A stretch of DNA of 64,000 nucleotides, from assembly GCF_963678635.1 (NCBI RefSeq), contig NC_087062.1, positions 44,904,395 to 44,968,394 on the forward strand, written 5' to 3'. The DNA comes from Symsagittifera roscoffensis (Eukaryota; Xenacoelomorpha; Acoela; Convolutidae). This document shows, piece after piece, positions 43,902-56,500 of the stretch (positions within the stretch are counted from its first letter, which is position 1; each line of letters opens with the position of its first letter). A program made the position numbers and the translations under genes. The notes below the pieces were generated by a model, which saw only the letters and a program-made list of their open reading frames with translations, ran no database searches and had not been told where the DNA came from.

Positions 43902-46590
43902 CCAATTAAAGTTTGTGTAAAAATTTGTCTAACTTCTCCTAAATTTAGTTTTGTTTAATCATTTTTTGACGCCTGCTTGCACCCTCCCGTAGAACGCCGA
44001 AAGGCAATACTACGACTCGCATTGAAAATTGCTGTCTCTAACAATTTCATCCCAGAGCAATTGCCAATGTTTACGGGACGCTAGTTTAGCGGTAGGGACC
44101 TGACGGCCCTTTAAGTATTGCGTCTTGCGAAAAAAAAGTTGACCAAAATTGAGAGTTTATATTTTTTATCACATAATATGGCAAGTAATTTGAATAAAAA
44201 CGATTTCAAAGCGGTAGAATTTGCAGAAACTTAATTTAAATTTTGTACCGACTTGAATTGTCAAAATACAGGCCATATTCAGGCAAAAATGGTTTTGATT
44301 AATTGCAAACTCCTTTCAACTTCAATTGTAGTCTAAGCTTCTTTAATGTTCGAGTTTCAATTTGAAGGCGGAGTGGTTGGCAAGTTCATTCATGTTCAAA
44401 ATTAGTGCAGCAAAATTTTTGCCGTTTCTTTGGTTTTAACCGATGCTTTGTTTTTGCTTTGATCAATTAACCGCTTTATTTTCAATTCTCAGGTTCTTTG
44501 TTGTTTTTTTTGTAGTATCTTATAACGTGGGCAATTTTAGACCGAGGGATCTTTCGGAATGACATGCATTTGAGTGGGACTTTCTCTTTTAGGATTTTGG
44601 ATCTTAAATTAAGGGACCATGTAAACGAAATTTTGACACGTACTAGATGAAATTACTCGGAAGGAGCGGGCTGGATCAAAAATTGATAAGTCTTGTTTTG
44701 AATATGTACAATAGCCAGTATATCAAAACTAGCTGCTCCTTTTCATTTTCTCAACTCCCTGGTAAGATTAAAAATAAAAAAAATGTTCAAACATTGTTCA
44801 TATGGCAACTTGAATGAATAAAACATTGTTAAACTTATTCACTTTTTCAGGCTGAGACGTTTTATTACAGTTTTGATCATCAATGTTCGTTTTAAATGCG
44901 CATTCGTTTTTTGATTTTTAAAAGAGATCTGGAAAAGAGCTCAACAAGTTTCAAATGCACTATTGCGGTGGAAACATCCTCGCAAACAACACAAAAATAG
45001 GCAGGAAAATCAAATCAATTAAAATTAGAAATATAATATAAATCGCAATGAATTTCGATAACAATATCTCCATCAGGTTTTTCTGTCACTGAAAACAAAA
45101 ACGTTATAAAATAACGCAAGCACCAAAAAGTTTAAACAAAACACTGTAATATGATGGTGTCAACAAGGTGTCAACCCAAAAATGTATAGACTTTATGAGC
45201 TCATATTGGTTCTTTGCGCTGCTGTTGAACTTAATTATATATTTTATAAAATAAGGGTCGTGGTGTGATGAAAGGGACCTGAACGATAAACTGTAAGTTA
45301 GGAATATTTGACATTCATAGTGAAATTAGACAACAATTTGGAAAAAAAATTGACTCAGAAGACAAAGAGTATTTAAATTTTTTTGTGCTAAAATTATTGC
45401 TTTTTTTAAAGGTTTTTATTTTTTTGAAAATTTGAAGAAAAATGACTTAAGTAAAAAAAATGTCTATGTTTGCTCAAATTTTTTAATTTTTTTTTTGGAT
45501 ATTTGTAAATCACAAATGGCGCTTAAAAACTCATGAAACATTTTTTTTGAGTAAAACTAAACTTTCACGGCCTACATTAATTATATTCAAACTATTGTAA
45601 GCGTGATCGCTGGCATTATTTGCTCGAATTTAGACTAAAAATCAAACTTGTTTTTCTCAATACTGGGGAAATTGTTTAGAAAATTTCTATCGTCGTTCGA
45701 ATCAGGGCTGAAAAGGTTTTAATATGATAAATGAATCCTCCCATTACGATGATTGTTTGCGGTAATGTTTTTGGATTAACAACAAAATATGCCTGCTCGC
45801 TCATCTCATTCGCTCAAAATTAAATAAAGTTCAAAAAACTAAAGTAGTTGTTTTCGTATTACCATTACGATGCCAAACTGTGCACTGGAGAGGCGCACAA
45901 TTTTGTGTCTATATGTTCATGGATTCCAGAGACAAGTCTTTAAACATGTTAAAATTTTGTCGAAACAATCAAAAAAAGTAAAGAACAAAAGAAGAACAAA
46001 GGGAGCGTCCTTGTTGCGGAATCCGCTTATAATGCACAAAATGCACAGTTTGGCCTCGTAATGACTGGGAAAGTTTTTTCAACATTTTCAAACCTCGTTT
46101 GAATCACGACTGAAAGGGCTTGAATATGATATCTCACTATACCCCTTCCCATTTTTGTTTGTGGTACCAAATTTTACGTGGAAAACAAAAAGAAAAACAA
46201 ACCCCGAAAAACACCCGAATACAAAGTTCCTCCCCATTTTTTTTATGGTCGAAACAAAAATAGTTTATAGTCTTACGAAAGTAAGAAGTATAAATTCAAT
46301 TATAATGGTTTATAATTGATTACTTTTAGATTATACAAGTTTCGGGTTTTTTAGAGCCACGGAGAGTTTCCGAACCCATTTCAGTATACCGAATTCAAAA
46401 CTGGAACGCTGCAATCGCTATACTAAGATTTACTTCCGGCTTCTATCAACAAAATCTTGTTTTCTATTTTTTTGCCGCAATTATTTTTTACCTTTTAAAG
46501 CTCTCACATTTTAGGTTTCAAACAATTTATTGTCTCTTTTTTACATTTTGCATTAACATCCTACATATTTAATACCCGCACCACCTTAAA
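43902..46590. other. AT-rich intergenic DNA
   Basis: Nothing coding recognised. A tagtttagcggtag word at 44091 resembles a tRNA box A without a partner. A ~40-base segment near 45690 recurs in diverged form near 46093. Confidence 0.35.
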
Positions 46591-46594
46591 CCAG

Positions 46595-46765
46595 GAGGGG
46601 GAAGGAGGGTAAAAATGTAGGTTAAGTTTGAAACTGGCCGCTGTGGCGGGAAGGAGGGGTTGGCATTGGGTGGTAGGGAGAGGGGTTTGAATGTGAACGT
46701 GGTATTGTTGACCATGAACGGAGGGTTGGTGTGTTTGAGTGGGGGTGATGGGGTGAGGGATAACT
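46595..46765 (+). other. G-rich tract with quadruplex-forming motif
   Basis: The plus strand is strongly purine/G-rich. Between 46647 and 46685 five runs of three or more G are separated by loops of 3-8 bases, which could form a G-quadruplex. No gene is associated. Confidence 0.4.
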
Positions 46766-46849
46766 TTAAAACTTTTAAGGATGAAAAGTGAGTAGGTTTT
46801 TTGGCCGACCCAAATTTGGCTGACTTATCTAAAAATCTTTCTGAAGGCG

Positions 46850-47113
46850 CCTTCGGTGCCGAAATATACTAAATTTGAGGGGGGAGCCCGCGCCGAAAAA
46901 AACGCGATTTTTTGGTCAACATTTTCCAAAAAGTGCATAAGAACGCCTGTTTGGCCTGTTTTATTTAAAAACTTGCCTGCGGTTCAGAAAATTTGGTCAA
47001 AACAGGGTCTTTATAGTGATTTGGCAGAAAATCAATTTTGCCGACCTAAAAAATTGGTCGACAAAATTTGTGAAAACCCGCCCCCCGCTCAAAAAACTCT
47101 AGATCCGCCCCTG
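46850..47113 (+). mobile_element. Possible hAT-like terminal segment
   Basis: The segment ends in ctagatccgcccctg; its complement, caggggcggatctag, resembles the terminal repeats of many hAT elements. No matching left end or target duplication was found, and the assembly gap follows 46 bases later. Confidence 0.35.
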
Positions 47114-47159
47114 TCTTGAACCATAAATAAAAAAGAAAAAATGCGGATGAACACAGTCT

Positions 47160-47359
47160 NNNNNNNNNNNNNNNNNNNNNNNNNNNNNNNNNNNNNNNNN
47201 NNNNNNNNNNNNNNNNNNNNNNNNNNNNNNNNNNNNNNNNNNNNNNNNNNNNNNNNNNNNNNNNNNNNNNNNNNNNNNNNNNNNNNNNNNNNNNNNNNNN
47301 NNNNNNNNNNNNNNNNNNNNNNNNNNNNNNNNNNNNNNNNNNNNNNNNNNNNNNNNNNN
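47160..47359. other. Assembly gap (200 N)
   Basis: Exactly 200 N, the conventional placeholder for a gap of unknown size. It sits next to a minisatellite, a likely reason for the break. Open frames that cross it are meaningless. Confidence 0.99.
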
Positions 47360-47395
47360 TCTCTTTCTTGCTTTCTCTCTCTCTTTTTTTCAAAA

Positions 47396-48290
47396 ATTAT
47401 ACATAGGGATCATTAGGTATAAATGTTTTTACATAGGGATCATTAGGTATAAAACTGTTACATAGGGATCATTAGGTATAAATATTTTTACATAGGGATC
47501 ATTAGGTATAAATTTTTTACATAGGGATCATTAGGTATAAATTTTTACATAGGGATCATTAGGTATAAATTTTTTACATAGGTATAATTAGGTATAAATA
47601 TTTTACATAGGGATCATTAGCTATAAAAATTATACATAGGGATCACTAGGTATAAACTTTTTACATAGGGATCATTAGGTATAAATTTTCTTACATAGGG
47701 ATCATTAGGTATAAATTTTTTACATAGGGATCATTAGGTATAAAAATTTTTCATAGGGATCATTAGATATATTTTTTGTACATAGGGATCATTAGGTATA
47801 AATATTTTACATAGGAATCATTAGGTATAAAAATTTTACAAAGGGATCATTAGGTATAAGTTTTTACATAGGGATCGTTAAGTATAAATTTTTACATAGG
47901 GATCATTAGGTATAAATTTTTTACATAGGGATTATTAGGTATAAATAATTTACAAGGGATCATTAAGTAAAGAAATTTGAAAAAGAAAATTTGAAAAAAA
48001 ATTGAAAAAAAAATTTGAAAAAAAAATTGAAAAAAAAATTTGAAAAAAAGTTTGAAAAAAAAATCTGAAAAAAAATTGAAAAAAATTTAAAAAATAAAAA
48101 TTTGAAAGTTTTTTTTTCATTTTGGAAATTTTTGGATGAAAAAATTTTTACATAGGGATCATTAGGTATAAATATTTTACATAGGGATCATTAGGTATAA
48201 ATATTTTACATAGGGATCATTAGGTATAAATATTTACATAGAGATCATTAGGTATAATCTATACCCATGATCCCTGTAGGGATCACCCCC
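47396..48290 (+). repeat. Minisatellite, ~28-base unit
   Basis: About 24 units of acatagggatcattaggtat plus a short AT spacer, most differing by one or two bases. The array is split at 47970-48145 by an A/T-rich block of gaaaaaaaattt words. At its right end one unit is inverted against another, giving the perfect palindrome TGATCCCTGTAGGGATCA (48268-48285), followed by a run of about 16 C. The left end runs toward the assembly gap, so the true length is unknown. Confidence 0.95.
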
Positions 48291-48535
48291 CCCCCCCCCC
48301 CGATCCCAGTGTAGTATATCTATACTACTAAAACAAATGATTCTCTAATTGCCATTTGAGACAAAAAAATTTTCCCTACAGTACAAACGTGCCGTACCTT
48401 CTTTTTGGGTATAATTTATGATGCATGAAACCCTATGGTTGATGATGAGACACTTGCATGTTGAGAACATCAAAGGGGGCTTGGTTTATATTGTTCAATT
48501 GTAATTTGAAGTTCTCCATTCCCGAGTTACGTTAG

Positions 48536-48922
48536 TTGCTGCGAAACACTGAAAACTTATGTTTGTCGTACCAAAGGCGAAAAGCTAAAACCATCAGTCA
48601 TGATATGTCTGATCTGCCGGTAGGAAACTTGGGTTACGCAAACTTCATGGTCGATCATTTTGAGAATTGGAGAGAACATATTCCAGCAGGTTACGCGCAA
48701 AAAAAAATTCAATGGAAATTCAACCCGCACAATGCATTGCACCGCATGAGAGTACTGTATGATGCCCTAGGCAACAATAAAATTACAGAGGAGTTTGTAA
48801 AAATCACTTTTTTTGTCCTTGAACGCGAGACATCCACATTGGTTAGCTCTAGTCCACACAATTTAGAGATCATGATCATAAATCTTTTTACACTTCACAA
48901 TCAGCTAGCCAATTTTCCTTAG
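48536..48922 (+). pseudogene. BEL/Pao integrase fragment 1
   Basis: The open frame matches two separated parts of a BEL/Pao integrase joined by a deletion: the segment after the zinc finger (R-R-K-A-K...M-S-D-L-P) and the C-terminal part of the core (W-K-F-N-P, I-T-E-E, a degraded S-R-P-L-T site, then the I-N-L-F-T-L stretch). The catalytic region between is missing and the G-G-x-W-E motif is gone. Non-functional. Confidence 0.65.
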
Positions 48923-50679
48923 CTGACTTTCGATGAAATTTCGATCCTTAGGAAATTTTGGGCACAGTTGTGCGCTAACGTCATACAAGCGTGCTACTTC
49001 ATTGGATCAAATTTAAGAAGGAACAAAATGTTTTCAGCCTACGGTATATACATAGCGATCAGGCCTCTCTGACGGAGGTTCGAACCCTTAGAATCTACAA
49101 ATCTTCCATTTGAAAGTCAAAAAAACTGAACAAAAAGTTTGGCTTAAAACATCTCGTAGAAAAAGTAGCTGTTGTTTTTTAAAAATCCGTCGCAAAATTT
49201 GATGAAAATTTTTTGAAATCCTTATATTAATTTACCAGAAAACGTTTGCCTTTTATTCTTGGTTTGATCATGCATAAATTAAAAAACAAATCGCTAGTAT
49301 CAACTGTTTATTCCTAAACTCATCGCACGAGGTTAATAGGGTTCTGGCGGTGACTCTGCTTTTTTCCCCTCAATTTCATTGTCAAATGCCCAAGAACTTG
49401 TCCATCATAGTTGGGACTCCACTCAGAAAAAAAACTGTATTCAATCTTTTTTTTATTGAAGGTCATAATAGTAATTTCTGGCTTCAGCGTTAGTAAACTT
49501 AATTACAGTTTGCTTCTGGTAAAAACTAGTTGAACATTGTTTAAACTTTGCTGTCTGATGGCGAATTGAAGTTTTCGAATACCTTCATACTACTAAACCA
49601 TTAGCAATAAGTGTTTTTCGTTTTTTTTTTGTGACTGAGCTTCAGATCTCCTCTAACAGTCCATGGGCTTGCTTCTGCTCTCATTCCAATTGTTCAGGGT
49701 TTCAGGTGCGACGTCAGTGGGCCAACTCATAAAAAACTAAATGAGCTTTTTCCAGTTTCCAAACCCTTGTCAAACTGTTTCCACAAAGATGTACTTCTAG
49801 AGACGTGTTTCACACAGCATTGGATCGAATGATTGTCTTTGAATGTAACTCGAATTTGTATTGTTGCAGTTTTTCAGATTTACTTGGTCCACAGCTGGCT
49901 TCAAAGTACCAAACTATCTCGGTTTTTAGCGAGTAAAATAATTATACGTTTTGTCGGTCGTGAAATGGTACCAATTTTGTATGTTTCGCTTTCAATACCC
50001 TTCGATGTAAACAATGTTTTTCAACCGCAGCAAGAGTGCAGTTTTCTACGTAAACAAATGGCTGCATCACCGCATTTGATACCGAAGTTGGAGCTGCCAC
50101 TTCTTCTAGCAGATCATTTGAAGGAAAATGTTTTCAAAAATCAATTGATTGGACAGTACTACTATTCTGCAGTGGCCTAATTGACATAACAAGTTAGCTT
50201 TGTCCATTGGTAACCGCACAAGTGAGTTTTTGAGTCTACCCAGTAGGTCAAGGGCATTCTACACTTAGTGATAATAACCCAGCTGATACTATTACTTGAG
50301 GGATTTTATTGAAAATTCTGACGGATCGAGTATATTGAGACTTACTGATTCCCCTTTGAATCAGGACAGAAAAGTTATCAATCAGTGCGAATCGAATAAA
50401 AGGTCCGTCGTTTAACATTGACAATTGTCTTAAGAGTGCTTCCGATTTTGTCAGCAAAAATTTGTCTAACAAAACAAATGATTCTCTGTTTGCCATTTGA
50501 GACAGTAATTTTTTTCCTAAAGTACAAAAGTGCCGTAGCTTTTTTGTTGCGTATAACACTAGATGCATGAAACCCATTGCTTTGGTTGATTTTGAGACAC
50601 TTGCATGTTAAGCATATCCAAGATGCTCGATTTTTATAGTTCAACTGTAAATATCGAAATTACGTTGGTTGCTCCGAAA

Positions 50680-51210
50680 CATGTCTGATCTGCTAGAAGG
50701 AAGATTGGGTTAGAAGCAGCACTTGCTGTAATACGGTTGATGAATACCTCGGACCGTTCTGAGATCCCATACGCAGGGTTACTGAGAAGAAACGGGGTTT
50801 ATATTTACTTGCATTAGGACGAGAGCAGTACAATTTGATATGGTCCCATCTCTCTACATAAGCTGAAAGTTTGGTTCCACGTTCTGCCTCCAACCTTTCA
50901 ATGTTGTTACCTGAACTAACTTCGTGGTTGATCAGAACTGGCCCAAAGACGAGGAACTAATTGAAAATTCAACCCGCCCAAAGCAACGTACCGCCGCCGG
51001 CTTTGGGAGTTATTAGCCAAGAAGCTTCGACTGAGTACTGTTTGATACCCAGGGCAACAAGAAATTCTTAGAGGAGATTTTAGGAGCCACAGTTTTTCGT
51101 ACTTGAACGCGAGACAACCAAATTGGTTAGCTCTAATCCTTACAATATAGAGATCATGATCATAAATCTTTTTACACTTCTCAGTTTTCAATCGTTGACT
51201 TTTGATGAAA
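50680..51210 (+). pseudogene. BEL/Pao integrase fragment 2
   Basis: Homologous to fragment 1 but with the catalytic-core start still recognisable (M-S-D-L-L, then V-D-E-Y-L-G-P-F, then E-K-K-R-G-L-Y). It is broken by several stops and frame changes; its end (L-E-R-E-T...I-I-N-L-F-T-L) matches fragment 1 closely. The two fragments are parts of repeated units about 2.1 kb apart. Confidence 0.6.
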
Positions 51211-53468
51211 TTTCGGACCTTAAGAAACGTTATACTAAGGTCTGACAAGCGTGATAAATCATTGCATCAAAAATTAGTTAGAGCGTAATGTCTATAGCGT
51301 AGGGTATATGCATAGCAACCAGGGCTCTCTGACAGGGGTTTGAGCCCTCAATACTCGACCTCAAAAGACGTGAACAGAAGGGTCTGCTGCTACAATTGAC
51401 TACTTTTGAATTTTTTTTTGCTGAAAATCGGTTCAATTTTGGTTAAGGTTGACCCTCAAAACTATTTTTTCTCAAGGACATTCACGGGTTGTTTGGACTA
51501 GCTTGCGCCGCATCATTATCCAACTTTGAATAGAAAAATCTAATTTTCGGAATGCAGTTTATAGAAGATTTTAGCTTGCTTATAAATTAAGTAAAGGGAG
51601 AGTTTACTTAAAGAAAGTACGATTGAAGTTTTTTCGTCGAGTCGTTGTAACTTGTTCACTTTGACTGAGTGCATATTTTGGCGCTCACAGGCGACCTTTT
51701 TTTGTTGTTCTTACAAGAAATAAATTGATTTTCCACTGCATTCTGGGCACCGCAGTCCTGTTTTTTTCCCCAACAGTTTTTTCACAACCAGAAGTGCTGT
51801 CTCCAGATAACGCAGACTTCTCAAATCTCTCAGTTGCACAGGTAACCAATTTTGTTGATGAATGTTAATATTCTACTTTTTTGGAATATTTTTTTGTCTT
51901 CTGTTGAATTGTGTCAATTACCTTATAATTTCTTCTTTTTTTTCCTCCGAATGTTTTAAAAAACGAAAAGCATTTTCTCTGGTTTTTTAAATTTTGCAAA
52001 AAATCTCTTGTTACCTGCCATTCTCGCAATTTTTTTTCGAAATCTAAAAACTAAATTTAGGGTTTTGACATAATGTGCATTTTACAATTGAATTTCCCAA
52101 CCATCGTTGCAAGTAAAACGTTAACGAGAATGATCTGTAACTGTGGTCAACTACCACATATTTCAGAAACTAATCAAAAAACTGGAGTTGAAATTTTATT
52201 TTTGTTCAAATTTTCTAGCATGAACGTGAATTGTCTTGATAATCATTAAGAACTAATCTTAATGAGAACAAAGTTTGTATTTGAAAATATGCAAAAAAAC
52301 TCAACCGATATCTTGGTTTTAAACTGTCTCGATTAAAGTAAATAGCTGTTTACGAATAATTTCTTCTTTTCGATGGACAAATAGTTTAATTTTTTTAACT
52401 GAGTGTTTTGATTACTGAAGTTGTTTTACCTGAAAGGTTTGATTTTATTTCTACATTTGATTATGTATATACATATTTTTTAAAAAATATGATAAAACTT
52501 AATCTTCAAAATCAAAAGTTTACTCCTAAACTCGTTGCCCGAGGTTGGAAGAAATCAACCGTCGATTCTGCTTTATTTTTCCCTCAGTGTCAATGATAAG
52601 ACATCAAAGAATTGGTCCATCATACTTGTGACTCCAGCCATATAAAGTTCTTTCAAACTGTGTTTTTGAGGTAATTAGAGATTTCCGGTTTTAGCGATAG
52701 CAAACAGAAAAGTAGTTTGCTTCTGGTTAAAACTAATTGAACCTTGATTAAACTTTAAGGTCTGATGGCGAATTGTAGTCTTCGAATACTTTCATGATAA
52801 ATCATTTAAATTAAGTGTTACTCATTTTAGTTTGTGAGTGAGCTTCGGATCACCTCTATCTGTCCATGGGTTTGCACCTTGCCTCTTTTCTTTTGGTCAT
52901 AGTTTCGACTGCGACATCTGCGGACCAGCCTAAGAAAAAATTATTCACCATCATTTTTAGTTTCCATGGTTTTATCAAAATTCTGTCAAAATCATTTACT
53001 TCTAAAAAGATTCGTTTTACACAGCTTTGGATATCATGAATATCTTTGAACGTCTCCCAAACGAGTATTATTGGAGTATTTCAGTTTTTTTAGTCAAAAA
53101 ACTCGTTTCATAATGCCAAATTATTTTGGTTATTGTTGCATTAATGTTCATTACACATTTCGCCGATTGTCAGATGGTTCCAATTATTTATGTTTCGCTT
53201 TCAACACCCTTTGGTGTAAAGGTTGTTTGGTTGCATTTTTTTCATATAGACCACTGGCTGCATCACCGCATGTGATTTGTTGTATCAAATTAAGAACATA
53301 CTTCTTGTATCAATAGTTTGCCAGATTTATTGCAAGGGAGGCGCCCATTGCTCGACCATCATTTTGATTATACCATGAGTCATTGAACTGAATTTATAAC
53401 TAACCGGCTAGCTGTATAGTTTCTCTAAGACAATTTCTATACTTTTTAGGGGAGTTTTAGAGTGGAAA

Positions 53469-53527
53469 CTTTTCGCATCGACAGATGCTATAGTTTCATT
53501 CAGATCATCATCTGTCGATGCGAAAAG
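53469..53527. other. Perfect 19-bp inverted repeat with 21-base loop
   Basis: cttttcgcatcgacagatg (53469-53487) is exactly complementary to 53509-53527. It sits at the join where the repeat array duplicates a ~105-base segment (52424-52530 and 53528-53635), so it may mark the duplication or inversion event that made it. Confidence 0.8.
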
Positions 53528-56500
53528 GTTTTACCTGAAAGGTTTGATTTTATTTCTACGTTTGATTATGTATATATATATTTTAAAAAATATGATAAAA
53601 CTTTATCTTCAAAATCAAAAGTTTACTCCTAAACTCGCTGCTTACTTTTTTGTTTTTGTGCTCAATTTCTGAAAGAAAAAAAATCAGGCTATAATTTAAT
53701 TCCATTTAAATTGTCTCTAATAGAATGATCCGAACCCTTCGACGACAGTTCTTGCGCTGTTTTTGATTGTTCATTTTTTGATACATCGATCTTGCCAAAA
53801 ATTTTAGTAAACATCTGGTCAAGATTCTCAAAAGAATTGATCCGAAAAGATTGAATTTGTTCTTAGGTGTGTTTCCGCTCTTTGTACCTTACTTTACAAC
53901 CGGGCAGTGCCCTAACCTTTGAACAGATTTCTTTTTATTTCGTTGGTTTTGCTCAAATGTAGGTAAGTTTTTTTCCTTTTTTTGTATCACACAGTCAATC
54001 GTTGCTTTTTTGCTGAACAGAATCCAACAAAACTCCAGTATTTACTCCTACGGTTTCGCAAAAACTTAATCCTTTTAAGATTCATTACGCAAAAACTATA
54101 TGAGTCTTAAAAGCATCGCCATTAACCAATGAACTTAAATAAGATTTTTATGTTGTTCTACTTGCTTTTTTTTCCAGTTTGCTTTCATTTTTTGCTTACT
54201 TTTTTTGTTTTTGTGCTCAATTTCTGAATGAAAAAAAATCAGGCTATAATTTAATTCCATTTAAATTGTCTCTAATAGAATGATCCGAACACTTTGACGA
54301 CAGTTCTTGCATCTATCCCGGCAAGTCAATGTTATCAACCTTTACTGATCAAACATTTCTTCTATTATGTTTGTTTCAATGACAACTGAAAAATGTGCAA
54401 CTTTTTTTTCAATGGTTCGTTGCTGTTGTTTCCAAGCTCACATCAACTTGAAGCTCTACTAAATGCAAAACAGATGTCAACACTCATTCATCCTTTTCTT
54501 TCTGGAAGAGCAACCAGACTCCACCGCCATCTCCTCCTATCTTTTCCTGTCCTATGTAGGGCCCAGCCCTATGCAGTTTCAGCTGAAAACTATATTCTTT
54601 CCGTCCAAAAAAATTGTTCAATTGCTCCCGCAAATTTCAAAAAATCCCAAAACAGCGAGTGTTACTAAGTAATTTAAAAAAATTCCTTCTGAAAGAATGT
54701 TTTTTGCAAGGACATATTTTTCGGAACTTTGTCTTAATTTTCAATGAGTGGTTATCTCTCTTTTTTTAACTGAGCAGTTACCAACAAAAATTAGAGCAGT
54801 AATTTTTACGTTACTTACCATTGTTACGCAGAAAATAACTCAGGTTAGAAACGCAGGCCAGCAGCGCATGCTGGAGATGGTTTTCCTTTGTTCTTCTAAC
54901 TGATTTATCTTTTGGATTTTGTCTCTACTTTTTCTTTTTTATTTTGCTGCGGATTTTTTACACAATTTTTTTGTCGCTCCAATTGAGACAAGAAACAGCC
55001 AAAACTTCCTTTTGCTTTGTTGTTTTTAATGGATGTTTCTTCATCATGGCTTTACGTTCCCATCATGGCAATTCAATGTTATCAGCATATTAGGTGATCT
55101 ATCATTTTTTCCACAAAGACTTTTATCTTATCTCTCGGAAAATTTGCTTAATTTTTGTTACGTGTTTGTGATGTTGTTTTCAAGCTTGCTTCAACTAGAG
55201 CTTTACCAATTGGAAAGCGAATGCCCCCAATTGTTCATAAATTTCTGTCTGCAGGACCAACTCGGACTTTTCTGCCATCTCTTCCAGTTTTTTTTGTCCT
55301 CAATAAAATGTATTGAATCATTCCTAAGCTATCTTAACCGGAAATTGAGCACCTTCTGATTCAAAAACCACGTTATTGGGAAAACCATACAATTCAATCG
55401 AGAGAGCTTCTCCTCTTGAATAACTAACAATAACATTGACTTAAGCTCAAAATCTGTCTTCTGCTGCTTTTTTTAACATACTTTTCAGCTACTTTGGACT
55501 GTGTTGCTTGTGCTCTGAGAAAGACCCTTTATTCCTAAGAAAACTACGTAGCAAACTGATCAGCCGCGCATTCTCTTCTGCGGTAGACGATTGCCAATAA
55601 TTGCTCCTGTATGATCTTCAAAACTTGATCAGTTCCTGACACAAGAAAGGCTGAATTTGTTTTTTTGATGATTTTTCATCGTTTGCGAATCAATTCGTGC
55701 CATATAACCACAATTTCCTCCTCTTCTTAGGTGAAAAATTTTTGCAGGGTTGTCCAGGTTCACCGAGAAGTTTCCGAGGGATAAGCCAGCAATAGCCGTA
55801 TTGAATATCTCGTATATTTTTTCGCATATGTTCAGGTTGTTGATAAAACAATTCACGTTGATTGAGTGCATATTTTAGCGCCTCACAAGCAACCTTTTTT
55901 GTTGTTCTTCCAAAAAGTACTGAATACAAGAGAATGTTTTAATTTTCGATGACGTCTTAACAGCCGCGTTTTATCAAAAAAGTTTTTTCGTTAACCTTCT
56001 TTTCACAGCCGAATTTTGTTTTCTGAAGTCACGGTAGCCTTCCCACTTGTCTAGTTTCAAATCTGCTTTTAGTATTCATGGGCTTGCTTTTGCTCTCTTT
56101 TGGTTTGCTCGGGGTTTCAGCTGCAATTTCCGGGGGCTAACAATTCATGAACAAATTATTTCAACTTACACTATATCCTTGTCGAAACTCTCCCACGGAG
56201 ATTTACTTCTAAAGATGCAGTTTTTACAGCCTCGAATATCACAAGTATATTTCAACGTATCCGATACGAGTTTCATTGGAGTATTTTAATGTTCATTGAG
56301 GACGCAGCTGGTTTCACAGTACCAAACTATCTCGGCCATTGGTGCATAAAAATGCATATAAGTTTTGGCATGTTTCGCATATAACATCCTTTGATGTTTA
56401 GGTTGGTTTGCCATCGCAGATTGGCTGCAGATTGATCATGTGAGCAACTGGCCGCGAGTAATTTTTTTGCATCAAAGTCAACACTCAACTTTCGTATCAA

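Noticed and set aside
44081-44115. tRNA D-arm-like tagtttagcggtag
   Set aside because: No box B or T arm follows.
47046-47416. Open frames on both strands crossing the N run
   Set aside because: They exist only because N codons were not read as stops.
47396-48290. CRISPR-like spaced repeats
   Set aside because: The spacers are only 5-9 AT bases and near-identical, so this is a minisatellite in an animal genome.
49040-49095. tRNA-like box B (ggttcgaaccc) and box A
   Set aside because: The boxes are only about 15 bases apart and no cloverleaf pairs.
49833-50180. 115-codon plus-strand open frame
   Set aside because: The homologous repeat copies at 52.8-53.3 kb and 56.0-56.5 kb do not keep the frame open, so it is chance.
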